From: Patellifolia procumbens
Taxonomy: Eukaryota; Streptophyta; Magnoliopsida; Caryophyllales; Amaranthaceae
DNA: 64,000 nucleotides
NCBI GenBank assembly: GCA_947645195.1
Contig: CANSGD010000144.1
Location: forward strand, 5,119,001-5,183,000
Direction: 5' to 3'
The notes under the pieces are model-generated. The model was given only the letters and a program-made list of their open reading frames with translations, had not been told where the DNA came from and ran no database searches. Below are positions 31,201-42,878 of this stretch, piece by piece (the first letter of the stretch is position 1; each line of letters opens with the position of its first letter). Both the position numbers and the translations under genes were made by a program.

Positions 31201-31516
31201 AACGAAGAGAGAGTGGTTTCGTACCAGTTGTGGATTGATTGAAGGAGATTCCCTGATGAGTATAGAAGGATTCCATAGACTAACTCATAAAGTACTCTAC
31301 CTATGTCCTCCTTTTGCTCACTATTTTTATAAATCACATGTGGTTTGCATTTGGTTTGGATCGTTTCTTGTTGGTGTGGGGTCTCTATTGATGCCAATTT
31401 ATTGGGTGAAGGATTTAATCGAAGAATTGGGGATGTTTTGTGTTTTGAGCTTTGCTTTGGATGGGGGATTCCTGTTATGGATTGAATGTTGCTTTGGAGA
31501 AAATAATTTTTAAATA

Positions 31517-31607
31517 CTTCCTCCGTTTTCAAAAGCTTGCAACAAACCAATTTTTTATGTCTCTCAAAAAATCCTCCTTTGTTGCAAGTTTTTGAAAACG
31601 GAGGAAG
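31517..31607. mobile_element. 91-bp Stowaway-like hairpin
   Basis: CTTCCTCCGTTTTCAAAAGC pairs with TTTTTGAAAACGGAGGAAG; inner parts pair as TTGCAACAAA and TTTGTTGCAA. TA is present on the left, and CT has replaced it on the right. Confidence 0.75.
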
Positions 31608-31971
31608 CTGGGGCTGTGAGTGGTGGCGAGGAGAGGGTCGTGATTGGGACTGGGGGTGATGGTGGTGGCAGGGGAAGGTCGGTTTTGGAGCTGGTTGGTG
31701 GTGGTGAGGAAGGTTGCCTTCCACCTAGTAGGATGGGGAATGAGGGGATGAGGGTGGATTTTTTTTTTTAAAAAAGCAAATAAAATAATAATTGCAAACA
31801 ACTAATTAAAGCATGACACGTGGCATGTTAACATGTTAAACAGGTTTTTTTCAGGTCAAGGTTCATTTGTGGCGGCCCTCTCTAATAGTTGGGATTATAC
31901 ATGAATAACTCATTGTAAGGATTATTCTTGGCGGACCGACCATAGTTTGGATTATTCTGGTCAATTTTTTC

Positions 31972-32354
31972 TTTTTCTTTTTGGGAAATTTTATATGGTG
32001 ACCTTGTGGTTTTGCAAATTCTATATGGTGGACATTTTTATTTTAGATTCTCTATGGTGATCCTTAACTTATTATTTTTATGTTCTATAACCTTTTCTCA
32101 TTGAAAATTAATTTTACAATTAAAAATTTTAGTGATTAATTATAAATCTAACTTTTGAATTAACAATTTTAAATTTAAAATGAAAAAAACCCTCCCTCCC
32201 ACCTGCTTTAGAGTTTCTTTGAGGTCTTCCTTCTTCGGCAACAATGGTACTCACTTACTCACCTTCCTTTTCTCTTTATTTATTCTGTTTTCTTGTTTTA
32301 ATAATTAGCCAATTTAAGGAGATATAGTAAGTAATAATACTAGCCAATTAGGCT
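31972..32354. other. Possible single Mutator-type end
   Basis: AAATTTTATATGGTGACCTT followed by AATTCTATATGGTGG at 31986-32035 looks like the end of another Mutator-type family, but I found no partner. The rest is A/T-rich without a gene. Confidence 0.3.
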
Positions 32355-32705
32355 ATCTATATATATATTAAAAAGCGTAATCAAGGGTTGATATCCGCCA
32401 CGTTGCACTATCCCGCTTTTAATAGCATTTTATCGAACATCATTCTTATATTTAAAAAATTGTCTAATGTGAATATTCGAACACAACCTCAAGTATGGAA
32501 CAAGGAGCTCCAACCACTATGCTACCATACTATTATTGATGCTTCTATCGAAAAAATGATGATATATCAATGAAAACCAAGGCTTAATTTGTCTGATGGG
32601 TAAAGTAATGATGACTTATATTTCTTTTTTGTTATATTTAGCATGCTAGATTACATTAATTACCCCTAACTAAAAATCCCGTACATCGTCGTAGCCTAAT
32701 ACTAA
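32355..32705 (+). mobile_element. Non-autonomous Helitron
   Basis: Begins TCTATATATATATTAAAAAG after an A and ends CTAA before a T. It shares AAGCGTAATCAAGGGTTGAT-type sequence, then GCCAC and CTTTTAATAGCATTTT, with the copy at 56244-56578, and ends similarly (ATTACATTAATTACCCCTAA). No coding capacity. The 61-residue frame inside is non-specific. Confidence 0.62.
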
Positions 32706-33046
32706 TTACATGAAAAATTGTATTAGTCTGGTAAACTAACTAAATTTGTAACTTAGTGTACATAAAAAAAGATTCATATGAGTGTCGAATTCATCTTTAG
32801 CGGTTGGGCCTTTGGGGTTGTGTTGTACTTTTGGAGTTCTATCTTTTTCGGAGGCGACTTTGGAGTTTGGATTCTAGCATTTAATTGTAACTAAATTTAT
32901 TTCTCAGTGCTCTCTATCATACAAATCGATTCGTTACGGCTGGGCCGGGTAGTTTGGATGGCCTAGATTTGTGTATCCCGTAGGGTCTATCATTCTTTGG
33001 TCCATTGCACCATAAATCTATTTGGCTCCTGTGTCCAGTGTCCTTA

Positions 33047-33800
33047 GAGCATACCCATTAGATGATCTCAAAACTAGATCATTAGGAGAGAAGGTATAAA
33101 AAATAATAAAATATTAAGAAAGAGAAAAAAAACAAGAGAGAGAAAGTGAAAATCTAATCATATTCACGATCCAGATTTTCACCCAACTTTCTCTTTGCTT
33201 CTTCATGCTGCCAGGAGAATTCATAAGGAAAAGATGGCGTGGGGCCCATGTCCTCTTACTACTTCATTTGCAACCATTTGATAACAAATTTTTATCATTT
33301 GTCATGTTTAAAAAACTTGAAATGTTAAAAAGTAAGTTTTAATTAGTTTTTTCAAAAAAAAAACAAAAATGTTGTGGTTATATTTTTTTCCCTCTATAAA
33401 TAGACACCAATATTGATTTATTTAAATACATTTTATCTTTAAGATAATTTCTTTAATCACTTATCCACTCCCTCAACAAATATTTTCTCATAAAAACGCC
33501 AATAATATGCAATTTATAATATGATTAATTTTTAAATTGTTGTACTACTTAATTGAATACGATATTAACGTTAACCATACTAATGATATTAAGTTTGCTA
33601 ATATTATTTAATGACAAATATAAACATTAATTAAACATAATAGTCATTAATTGTTCTTAATCCATAAAAAAACATTGATGAAAATATAATTGAGGATAGA
33701 AATGTATGGTGGGGTAATAGATCTTTAGTGAGGTGGAAGAATGAGAAAATAATAAACTAAGTGATGATCTCAAATCCTAGATCAACTAGTGGTTATACTC
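33047..33800. mobile_element. Non-autonomous PIF/Harbinger element, TTA duplication
   Basis: The end GAGCATACCCATTAGATGAT is inverted against ATCAACTAGTGGTTATACTC, with TTA at 33044-33046 and 33801-33803. The GAGCATNNCCANTAG terminus and 3-bp TWA duplication fit Harbinger. The interior is A/T-rich without a transposase. Confidence 0.78.
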
Positions 33801-34025
33801 TTACGTCTACCATTTCGTCGCTTTGGGTTTGTCGTTGTTGTTTATTTATTAATCTATTGCCCTATACAATATAGTCCCTAGAGAAGCTAGATGTGCTCCA
33901 ATTGCTTGTCACTTTCTTCTTATTAACAAGTTCTTAATAATATCACTTCTTAAAATAAATATCTAATATAAAATCTTTTCTAAACCACTACCTAATTTTA
34001 CCATGAGTTAGTTTACTATAAGATA

Positions 34026-34434
34026 GTCTTAGGTTAAGCTTAACCTCAGACCAGCCCAATAAGCCTCATAGAAGCCCATGACGCGCGCCACATGCTAAGC
34101 AGCCCAGCCAAGTTGATTTTTTTAACTTTTCGACCCAAAACCTTAATTTTTTGCGTTTTTTAACTTTTCGCCCTATAACCTTAACTTTTGCATAAAAATC
34201 CATAACTAATATCATATGTGTAATCAATACCCTTCACTCCATTAGACCTATTAGTTATGGTTTTTTATGCAAAAGTTAAAGTTTTAGGTTGAAAAGTTAA
34301 AAAACGCAAAAATTAAGGTTTTAGGTTGAAAAGTTAAAAAATCAATTTTTCTGGGCTCCTTAGCGCGTGGCACACGTAATTGGGCTTTTAATTGGCTTAT
34401 TGGGCCGGTCTTACATTAAGCTTAATGTAAGACC
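34026..34434. mobile_element. Hairpin MITE with palindromic ends
   Basis: The halves are inverted copies: CTTTTCGACCCAAAACCTTA and CGCCCTATAACCTTAACTTT at the left match TAAGGTTTTAGGTTGAAAAG and AAAGTTTTAGGTTGAAAAG at the right. Each terminus (GTCTTAGGTTAAGCTTAACC; GGTCTTACATTAAGCTTAAT) is itself a palindrome around TTAAGCTTAA. The target duplication is not clear. A Mutator-type MITE is likely. Confidence 0.62.
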
Positions 34435-34916
34435 GTTTTTTATAAGACTTTGCCTTTTACCATTCCTTCAATGTATCAATACCAAAGCCGTTAAAATTTA
34501 AAAATTCCGTCAAATGGCCCACACACTTTTCCCACCATTTCACGGGTTCTTTTGCCAATATCCACCTTTAAAGCAACTATAAATATTAGGCAATTTAAAC
34601 ACTTTTCCAAATTCAAACCCATATTTTCTTGGAAATTAATAAATTTAAGGTATATAAAAGGAAAATTTCCCTAATGTGGAAAAATAACCAAAATGTCACT
34701 CACATTTTAAACTTAGCCCTAGACCTCGCAAAACGGTCGATCGGGTCATTTTGGGTCGGGTTAGTTTCGGTAACGGGATGACAAAGCCTTGACCATGACC
34801 CAAATAATTCGGTCGGTCAAAGCCGCCTTTTTAGTTTCTATTTCTGGCATAAAATTTTCAATTTATTCTTTATATATATATATAAATAAATGTTTATTGT
34901 TTCTGCAATAGATATA

Positions 34917-35232
34917 TCTCTATACTGTAAGGGAAGAGGAGTGGGACACCAAACTTAATGTATTGCCTAATTTACCCTTTGTTGTTTAATTAATAATTTA
35001 CAGAAAAAAATAATTTATCATAAAAAATATATATAAAATTAATGAGAAAAATTGCATAAATAAACCACCTATAATCATCCCACAATCCCACTACATCACA
35101 AAAAATAACTACCCACCACCAACTCACCCACTCACCCAACCGCAATAAATAAATAACATAAAAAAAACTGATTCAAAATACCAAAACTACTATGATGTAA
35201 TGTTTGCACACATTGTGTGCATATAAGGCTAG
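34917..35232 (+). mobile_element. Non-autonomous Helitron, complete ends
   Basis: Starts TCTCTATACTGTAAGGGAAG after an A. It ends with the hairpin TGCACACATTGTGTGCA, then TATAAGG and CTAG, before a T. This is the textbook Helitron end structure: TC start, 3' hairpin, CTRR terminus and A/T insertion. Family member 3303-3515 has the same 5' end. Too short to encode Rep/helicase. Confidence 0.82.
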
Positions 35233-35243
35233 TGTATATAATA

Positions 35244-35537
35244 AACCCTCCGTTCCTTTTTGATGTTCCCATTTGGAATATGGGGGAAAATCAATGCAAA
35301 TAGAATCACAAGGGAATCTTGTGCTTATTTTAATATTTTTCATGTACTTTTTGTCTTTATTGCTTTAAAGTGGGGACTATTAAAAGTACAAATTAGTAAA
35401 AGGTAGGTAAATATTTAGATATTCAAGGGTAAAATGGAGATAAAAAATGTATATAAATGAAAAAGATTCAATATGGGAACAACTTTTAGAAACGGCGTAA
35501 AACGAAAAATGGGAACAACAAAAGGGAACGGAGGGAG
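35244..35537. mobile_element. Stowaway-like MITE
   Basis: CCCTCCGTTCCTTTTTGATG at the left is inverted against AAAGGGAACGGAGGGAG at the right; TTCCCATTTGGAATATGGGG also recurs in the copies at 60255 and 62230. TA on both sides. Confidence 0.8.
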
Positions 35538-35813
35538 TACTAACTAAAATCACTGATATCACAAGTATAATGTCAAAATTAAAGTAAAAAAATATGATAT
35601 ATCTTTTATTTTGCCGAATTGAAGACCAAAATGGTGTAAAATTCAATTATAAACATGGAAATCCGTCGGTCGAGTCGTTTTTGGTCGGTTCAGGTTCGAT
35701 TCAGTTTTCCCGCTTTTTTTCAGGTTCGGTTATGTTCGGGTCCCGTGTCTTGATTTCGTTTTCATGACCCATTTTTATCAGGCCGGTTTTTTGGATCGGG
35801 TCAAGTTTTGCCA

Positions 35814-36345
35814 GTATAAATGGCCAAAATACCATTACTACTAACAAACGTTAAGGATTACGTTAAGTATTTTAAAGTGTTTACAATTGATTTAATTATA
35901 AAAAATTAACAAAAAAAATAGAAAAACCCTCCCACTAGGCCACTACCCCTCTCCCACCCCAGCCACCACCCTCTATACCTCTCCCCTTGCCACCACCATC
36001 ACTCACCTCAACATCACCGCCAGCATAATCGACCCACCCCTTCTAAACGAAGACTGAATCAAAATTGAAGAAACTTTAAAAAAAAAACTAACCTGAGAAG
36101 TTTCACCAACCAAAACAATAGTCTGACTGGTACTAAGAACCTTCAAAAACTCCTCTTTCTGTTTCTGCTGCCGAACAGGTACTGACTCCTCTTCTCCAAA
36201 ATCTCAAAGAACTTATTATTTTTTTTGAAAGAGAGAAGTGGGTGGGTGAGAGAGAGTGTGTCGCTGGTGAGAGGTGTTGTGGTGGTGGTGGTGATTGTGG
36301 TGCCCAGAAATAATTTACAATTTAACAACATAAACAATAAAAAGC
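35814..36345. other. No gene recognised
   Basis: A pyrimidine-rich stretch (CCACTACCCCTCTCCCACCC near 35940) and a GTGGTGGTGGTGGTGATTG stretch near 36280 are partly complementary. The 64-residue minus frame is low complexity. Confidence 0.45.
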
Positions 36346-36348
36346 TCA

Positions 36349-38248
36349 GTGCATGTACAATGGTAAGACTAGCATCTCACTAGTCTTACCTTTTTTCTCA
36401 TTCTCTCTCCTTTCCTCCCTCTTACACCTCATATCCCACTAACTCTACACCAACTCATTTATTTATACTCACAATGGATGGGTGGGTTGGTTTTAATTGG
36501 TCTTTCTATTTCTCTCTCCTACTTTTACTATACCCCACCCTATACTCACTTTCATATAAAAAAATCTTTGTTTTATATAATAGAGTTTAATTATTTATAT
36601 TTAGATTTTAATTATGAGAGTTTAATTATTAATTATGCATTTTAATAACTTATATTTTTTATATATTTAATTACGTTACGTATAATTCGATTAACCACAC
36701 CGGTCACTTTATAATATAATTACGTGTACTCAGCTTCGCTAAATAACGATTAATTAGTTGAATTAACTTATTAAAGATAGTGAAAAATGAGGGAAAGTTT
36801 AAAATTAGTTTATTTAAATAGCATTTAAAATTTTGTTTATTTAAATATTAACTTAAAAATTGCTAATTTAAGTAATATTCACACAAGACTTTTTTTTTAA
36901 ATCTTCACACAACAAACTTTTCAGAACGCAAAATGACATAGTAATTAAAAAACGTGAACACAATACATAAGATAGATTCTGCTGATAAACACAAATACAT
37001 TTTGGTCATCGAGATTCTTCCACATGAAGAAATACTCTACCCCAAAAACCATCACCATTTTGGTCTGTTTCCTTCAACACGTCTCCCCCACACTCTAGAT
37101 ACGCTGAGATGAGGGCTTGGTCTTCCACCACACTCCACTGAAGCTTTGGTGTTGTGGCTTTCTTTGAATTAGGAGCATTTTGAACTTCTTGTGAAGGGAT
37201 TTCTACAATATCATCTTCATGGTATCTATTATTATTTCCATCCCCTCCCGGAGTAGATGGAGATTGCTCGTGTTGTTGTGAAAATTGTTGGGACATAGGC
37301 AATGACGGTTGAGAATTTTGTGGAGCTTGTTGTGTGGATTGATGAAATAAATTAGGATTGTTAGTAACGCCTGGAATAGGTTGTGAATTTTGGTTATTCG
37401 ATTGACTTTGAAAATATGAAAACATCCTTTGAAATTCCGGATTTTGTAGAACACTTGGATCGATTTGAAAATTGTTTGGGGGATTTTGTGGGTGATTTGA
37501 ATTATTTTGGGAATTTGGATTATTTCCATAATTTAAATTTTGTTGGTGATTTGGATTATTTTGGGAGTATGAATTATTTCCATAATTTGGATTATTTGAA
37601 TCCATTTTATGAAAATGGAATTAAATTGGCTTAATTAGGTGGATATAAATGATTTTTGGTAGGAGAAAACAAGTAGATAGAAAAATAGATTAGAAAGAAG
37701 TGTGTGAAATAATGTCAAATTTGGACTCATTTTATAGACAAAAAAAAATTAAGACCGTTGATAAAAAAAAATTTAAAAAATTATTAACACAACTTTTTTT
37801 ATGAACGTTTGAAAGATTCAAAGGACAAAATGTTACCGTTGAATTAAGAGAGAGAAAAGCATGGAAAAGAAAGAGAAAAAAAAATTAGCTGTTGCGTTCC
37901 ATCTTCCACGCGTCATCTGCAGAATTAAAGGGAAGGAAATTGTCAGTGGTCCTGACGCGGGTCAGGCCACTGACGGATTTAACTTCTTTTTTTTACGTTT
38001 TTTTAATACAAAACGCACAGCAATTTCCCCATAAATCTGTCATTTTACTTGTTATTTTTACCCCAGTTTTTTACCACGCGTTAAATTTTTATTGGTTGTG
38101 GCACGCCATCCGATGCATGGGTTAGTCTGGCAGTTGGGACCAACTCTATTTTTCTTAAAGCTAGACTAATTATTCACAATGGTAAAACCATTTAAGACTT
38201 GGTCTTAGCTTTCTTAGACTAATTAAAACCACACCATTGTACATGCTC
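36349..38248. mobile_element. PIF/Harbinger element, internally deleted
   Basis: Ends GTGCATGTACAATGGT and ACCATTGTACATGCTC are inverted, with TCA at 36346-36348 and 38249-38251. The 1900-bp element still carries the Myb-like ORF1 gene (37006-37605, minus) but no DDE transposase, so it could move only with a relative's help. Subterminal ACTAGTCTTACC and AGACTAATTA motifs repeat near both ends. Confidence 0.86.
37006..37605 (-). CDS. Truncated Harbinger Myb-like ORF1 protein
   Basis: The 199-residue frame has an Asn/Gln-rich front (residues 1-120, with repeated NNPN and QNNSN-like motifs) and an acidic HEDDIVEIPSQEV stretch. From residue about 155 comes the start of a Myb/SANT-like DNA-binding domain: LQWSVVEDQALISAYLECGG, with Trp157 and Trp188 (FWGRV) at the expected spacing. 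In PIF/Harbinger elements this protein works with the transposase in DNA binding and nuclear import. The frame stops right after the second Trp, so the third helix and C-terminal half are missing compared with the usual 300-400 residues. It is probably not functional. Start chosen at the first Met, MDSNNPNYGN. Confidence 0.75.
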   Translation of the reverse strand: MDSNNPNYGNNSYSQNNPNHQQNLNYGNNPNSQNNSNHPQNPPNNFQIDPSVLQNPEFQRMFSYFQSQSNNQNSQPIPGVTNNPNLFHQSTQQAPQNSQPSLPMSQQFSQQHEQSPSTPGGDGNNNRYHEDDIVEIPSQEVQNAPNSKKATTPKLQWSVVEDQALISAYLECGGDVLKETDQNGDGFWGRVFLHVEESR

Positions 38249-38251
38249 TCA

Positions 38252-40135
38252 GAGATTTATTTACCAATTCTCAATTTCACAATTGCAAGTGCCGTCAATT
38301 TCGCCAAGCTTCGCCGACCGGAACCGAGTAATCAGACGTTACCAATCAAGATTGGCAACCAAAATTAAATTCTTTTGGGATTTAGATGAGTGAGTAAACT
38401 TTATGCTAAACTCATTTATATATAGCAAAAAATTAGCCGTTTGACAAGAAAAAATCAAGAAAATTTGAAATTAATTGCTCATTGCCATTTTTGATGAACA
38501 ATAAGCTAGATTTGGGGGAAAATAAATCTTTTACCGTTGAAAAATTTGTTAGGGAAAGAGAAGGAATTAAATACCCCATGTAATCAGAAAATAAATCAAT
38601 GAGAATTATTTACTTAGTTTGTTTGGGAAATAAGCAAAAATTTAGGAAGAAGATGGAAGGTTGTTTTTGTAGAGTAAAAATGGAAGGTGGAAGGTTGAAG
38701 AAATTGAGAGAGTAAAGAGGATATGATGTGGTGAGAGGGGATGTGGGGACATGGGGTAAGTATTGAAAAGGGGAAATAATAATATTTATTATTCTCTTAT
38801 TTGCTAGCCCATAGAATAGTCTAATAGAATCAGTTTTTTATTTGGGCTGATGCAATATGGATATGGGAGAATGGGGCCCTAACAGATTTCAGATTTTTGG
38901 GGGCCCTGTGCACAGGCGCTTCTTGCTCCTGCTCATTGACGGGCCTGGGTGGAGGCATGGTGGCGTCGTGGTTGTGACTTGGGCGTTTGCGTGGGAAGGG
39001 GCAGTTTCTTAAATTCAACCAATATAATTATGTCACATGTGGATTCTTTCATCTAACTTAATACACTAACGCCTGTTACAATTTCGTTAGTACCATTACC
39101 AATGACAGTTTGGTCATTTCTACTAACCTTAATGACTTATGGGCTAAGTCTATCGTGGGTGATATTTTGGTTATTTGTCTAAATTTCAGGGGTACTTCGA
39201 AATCTCTATATAAAATCGGGGCTTTCTGAAATTTAGCGAGATTAGGGTAAGTAGATTGTGGCTTTCTAAAAACACGGGTTTAGAAATGGGAGCTTTCCAA
39301 AAACTAAGGTTTACGAATTGGGGCTTTCTGAAAATTAGGGTATGGTATAGGGCTAATAATATTGGAGCTTTTTGAAAATTATGAAATGAGATTTTTTAAC
39401 ATCGAGCTTTTTGAACACTTGGGTTCCAGCCTCCAAGTTTATACATTTGGAACTTTCTGAGAAATAAAAAAAGGAAATCAAAGATACCAAACCCTAGTTT
39501 ATCCCCATATGATTATGAAATTTTTAATGATATGATAAACATATTTATATATAGCATCACGTGTTTTTGTATATATTTTATGATGCAGATTGCTTTAGAG
39601 AATTTTGGATGCTCGAGTTAATAGATTGAAGATGAAGATTGAAGATTGAAGAGTAGTTAAATTTCTCTTTAGCAAAATTGTAAGTAACTAACTTGGCAAA
39701 TGTTGGTACAAGTATTTTAAGCTTATTATTTAGAACATATTTGTCTCAATTATTATTGTCTACTAGGGTTAGTAGTATTAATAATAAAAGATTTTAGACA
39801 ATATTAATTTAAGAAAAAAAATAATTTCAAAAATATGACTTCATTTATATAAAAAAATGTAACGACATTTTGGCTTGAGATTCTACATAGAGTTTATATA
39901 TGTTTAATTTTGTGCACACATCACATAGAGTTTGTGTTGTGTACAACACCCATCACAATATTTGTTTGTGTTGTTTTGTGCACCTATCACATTATTCACA
40001 TAGAGTTTGTGTTCTGCACCGCACCAAACGAATTGTTGGTGTTGTTGACGTCAATTTTTCCTAAAAATTTTTATATTATGTAGTTGCTCTCAAAAGGTGA
40101 TTTTATTAGATAGTTGTAAACTTTATGCATTAAAT
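38252..40135. other. Non-coding stretch with a degenerate tandem repeat
   Basis: No convincing gene; the 62-residue minus frame at 38830-39018 has no motif. At 39217-39440 a diverged ~40-bp unit (GGGGCTTTCTGAAAATTAGG and variants) repeats about five times. At 39900-40020 CACATAGAGTTTGTGTTGTG-like segments recur. No element ends could be fixed. Confidence 0.5.
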
Positions 40136-40138
40136 TAA

Positions 40139-41018
40139 GGGTCTGTTTAGATTTACTGAAAACAGCTGAACTAAACTGAACTGATTGGAGCTGACCTGAC
40201 CTGAACTGAACTGAACTGAATTGAATTGAACTGAATTGAATTTAATAAATATATAAATAATATTTAAACAATAATAATATGAATATTAAATAATTATAAT
40301 TATAATGATAAGTACTAATAATGAATAATTATTAATGAATAATAATAATTATATTTTAGATATTTTTAAATGATAATTATAAATAAATAATATTAATAAT
40401 TATAAAATTAATAATAATAATGATTAATAATTATAATGATAATTAATAACAATTATTTTATAGTATTTGTATTAATATATTAATACCTGATGATGATTAT
40501 ATAATAACAATAATATCTAAGAATTAAATTAATATTACTATTTTAATAAATAGGTTTTAATTATATATTAATATTTAGTAATAAATTATTGGGTCGGATA
40601 GTGCAAAATTACATCATAAACCGTTTTGACGTGATTTGATTGGATTATGGGCAGAAAACTCGGGTTTATTTGTGCTTTTAACCTAAACTATGTTCCTCCC
40701 TAATGATAATAGTAATAATAATGAATAAAGCTATAATAAACAAAATAATATACAGATAATAATAATAATACTTAATAATAATGATATAAAAATAAATAAT
40801 AATAATAATATAAAATAATAATAATAATAATAAGAGCAATTAGTAAAACAAATTAGACCAACATAATAATATTTAACAAAATGGTTATAAAAGAATGGAG
40901 CTGAACTGAACTGGACTAAACAGAACTGATTGGAGCTTAACTGAACTGAACTGATTAGAGCTGAACTGAACTGAATTAAACTGAACTGAACTGAAATTAA
41001 GCTGAAATGAACAGACCC
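40139..41018. mobile_element. Long CTGAA-rich Tourist element (copy 2)
   Basis: Ends GGGTCTGTTTAG and TGAACAGACCC are flanked by TAA at 40136-40138 and 41019-41021. Next to the ends are CTGAACTGAACTGA and GATTGGAGCT repeats. The middle holds CATAAACCGTTTTGACGTGA and GGGTTTATTTGTGCTTTTA, shared in inverse with 45159-46057. It has no coding capacity. Confidence 0.85.
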
Positions 41019-41021
41019 TAA

Positions 41022-42503
41022 GTATTGATAAGTTCATATAAGATTTGAAGAACCTCTCATAGATAAGGTTGAATATTTCTAATAATAAATTCAAATAAGT
41101 TAACTATATAATAATAAATTCACATAAGTTAAAAAGAAGAAACCCTAAAAACAAACTACACTTATTGAATTGTTTCCCTAACAATGTTATTAAATAAAGT
41201 TCTAATTAACATCTTAATTGTTGCATTTAGTGCTACTTATTTTGACATGCTGCATTAAATAATGATTAGTGCTATATTTCGCCAACACAACAAAAATCCC
41301 TTAAGATTGCCAACCACCTCTAGCCACAATTTAAGATTACTTCAAGGAAATCGAGTCGTTCATACTTATATATGAAAATATCTTTTGAAATACTATGTTT
41401 GGAAAGAATATGTCAAGTAATCAAGTCGAGCAAAAGTCTAACCTGATGGTTAAAGTCACGAAATTAGTATTGGAATATATCATGCCCCTCATGCATGATT
41501 CCTTTAGGCTTGAAGTGTGGATGCATGACAGGCCTCCTCCTATCTGACAGTAAATATTTCACTTAGAGAAGATGGGCATGATGTCGTGGGTTCAAAATCT
41601 CTTATGGACAATTTACATTCATTTATGATAATGACGTAGATTAAATGTTGTTGAAAAGAATGGAGAGTGACATGTGATGGATTATAATTCATGCTTAAAC
41701 TTTTTAATATGTTATATACTTCACGGGTAAGATTATTATGGGTAAGATTATTTTTGACACTCAGCACTTTGGGAGTATCATTGACGCCTTTGGTGAAGAT
41801 TTAGATGTAAGAGATGTAACAATGATTTTGAAGAAGAAAAAACAAACAAACTATTATCCTAGGATACATGACATACATCCCAATAACGGTAAGTTGCACA
41901 AGCTTGATAGAATTTTCTAAAAGATGGCCAGATGGGTATTAAATTATTAATGTGCTTGGAGCGGAGCTTGTTGGCCGTTGCCCTAACAAAATTATTTATT
42001 TAAGTAGTAAAGAGATATGCTCTATTAGCTTGGAACCTCGTGTAAATTTTCTATGATTTATCTATGTGGTTTTACGTTTTTTAAGTTGTATTCAATGATT
42101 TTGAAATCTGTCTATACCCTTGAATATACATTTTTTCTTCAATTGTACCCAAAGCAAAAATCCTTAGCATGCAAAAATGAGGTAAAGACATACTTTTTTA
42201 GTAGTTAAACATGTCAAAAACCGTTAAAACCCTTAAATCACATTCTGAAACATAATCTCATCAAATTGAAAACTGAAACGCCTAAAAATAAATTCTCATC
42301 AAGCTGGATTTCGGTACCACCGATTAAAAAATGTAAGACTAAAGATACGATAGACAATTTTCAAAATCATTGAATACAACTTAGAAAATGTAAAACCACA
42401 AAAATATATCATAGGAAATACCTATAACTATTGCACCTAACAAGGTCTTATAAAAGCGAAGGGAGAAAGAAGGGTAAGAAAATTGTCTCCACTCCTAGAA
42501 TGG
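41022..42503. other. Intergenic; one weak coding-like fragment
   Basis: Plus-strand 41738-41920 reads GSIIDAFGEDLDVRDVTMIL, a Lys-rich run and GKLHKLDRIF before its stop. The last part loosely recalls FAR1/Mutator-type transposase proteins, where such a stretch precedes a Trp. The match is too weak to name. The remainder shows no element ends. Confidence 0.3.
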
Positions 42504-42512
42504 CTTAGTACC

Positions 42513-42878
42513 GAGTTCGGATCATCTATCCCTCCCATTTGATGTCCCATTTTCTATTATTTTGCCCCATAACTTAAATAAAATAATTTTTTTTTATTTA
42601 TTTTATACATTCTCCCTACTAGTAAAGCCTCTTTAAACATAAAAAATAAAAAAAACTAACTTCACTTAGTAAAATAATGGGCGAAAACGATTTATTTCCT
42701 TTTCGCTCTTTATTTTAATGAATGAAGTTTATTTTCTATATTTTTATGTTTAAGGAGGCTTTACTAGTAGGGAGAATGTATAAAGTAAATTAAAAAATTA
42801 TTTTATTAAGTTAAAGGACAAAATAATAGAAAATGGGACACCAAATGGGACACTAAGTGGGATAAATGATCCGAACTC
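42513..42878. mobile_element. Mutator-type hairpin MITE, 9-bp duplication
   Basis: CTTAGTACC occurs exactly at 42504-42512 and 42879-42887. The ends GAGTTCGGATCATCTATCCC and GATAAATGATCCGAACTC are inverted, and the pairing continues for about 150 bp (ATTCTCCCTACTAGTAAAGC against GCTTTACTAGTAGGGAGAAT). Long inverted arms with a 9-bp duplication are the Mutator signature. No coding capacity. Confidence 0.88.

Larger units (their letters stand above)
30616..31971. mobile_element. Mutator-type element with ~110-bp terminal repeats (Pack-MULE candidate)
   Basis: From GAAAAATTGACTAGAATAAT the left ~110 bp match the inverse of the right end: AATCCAAACTATG, then CGCCAAGAATAATCCTTAC, then TATAATCCCAACTATT and CCRCCACAAA. 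Long inverted ends with unrelated internal sequence are typical of Mutator-like elements. The expected 9-bp duplication cannot be settled because both flanks are T-rich. Inside lie a probable captured gene fragment (30945-31200) and a tiny Stowaway. Confidence 0.72.
34731..35813. mobile_element. Possible hAT-type element with GGTCGGG blocks
   Basis: CCTCGCAAAACGGTCGATCGGG at the left corresponds to GATCGGGTCAAGTTTTGCCAG at the right, with further GGTTCGGGTC-like blocks inside. The middle is occupied by a Helitron (34917-35232) and a Stowaway (35244-35537). The target duplication is not recognisable, so the borders are tentative. A related layout is seen at 56030-56880. Confidence 0.38.

Noticed and set aside
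31178..31513. A 111-residue plus-strand frame in the Pack-MULE candidate
   Set aside because: The opposite strand carries the protein-like codons; this is their shadow.
41738..41920. A FAR1 or Mutator transposase fragment
   Set aside because: Only a short, weak resemblance before the stop; kept as an unassigned note in the surrounding region.
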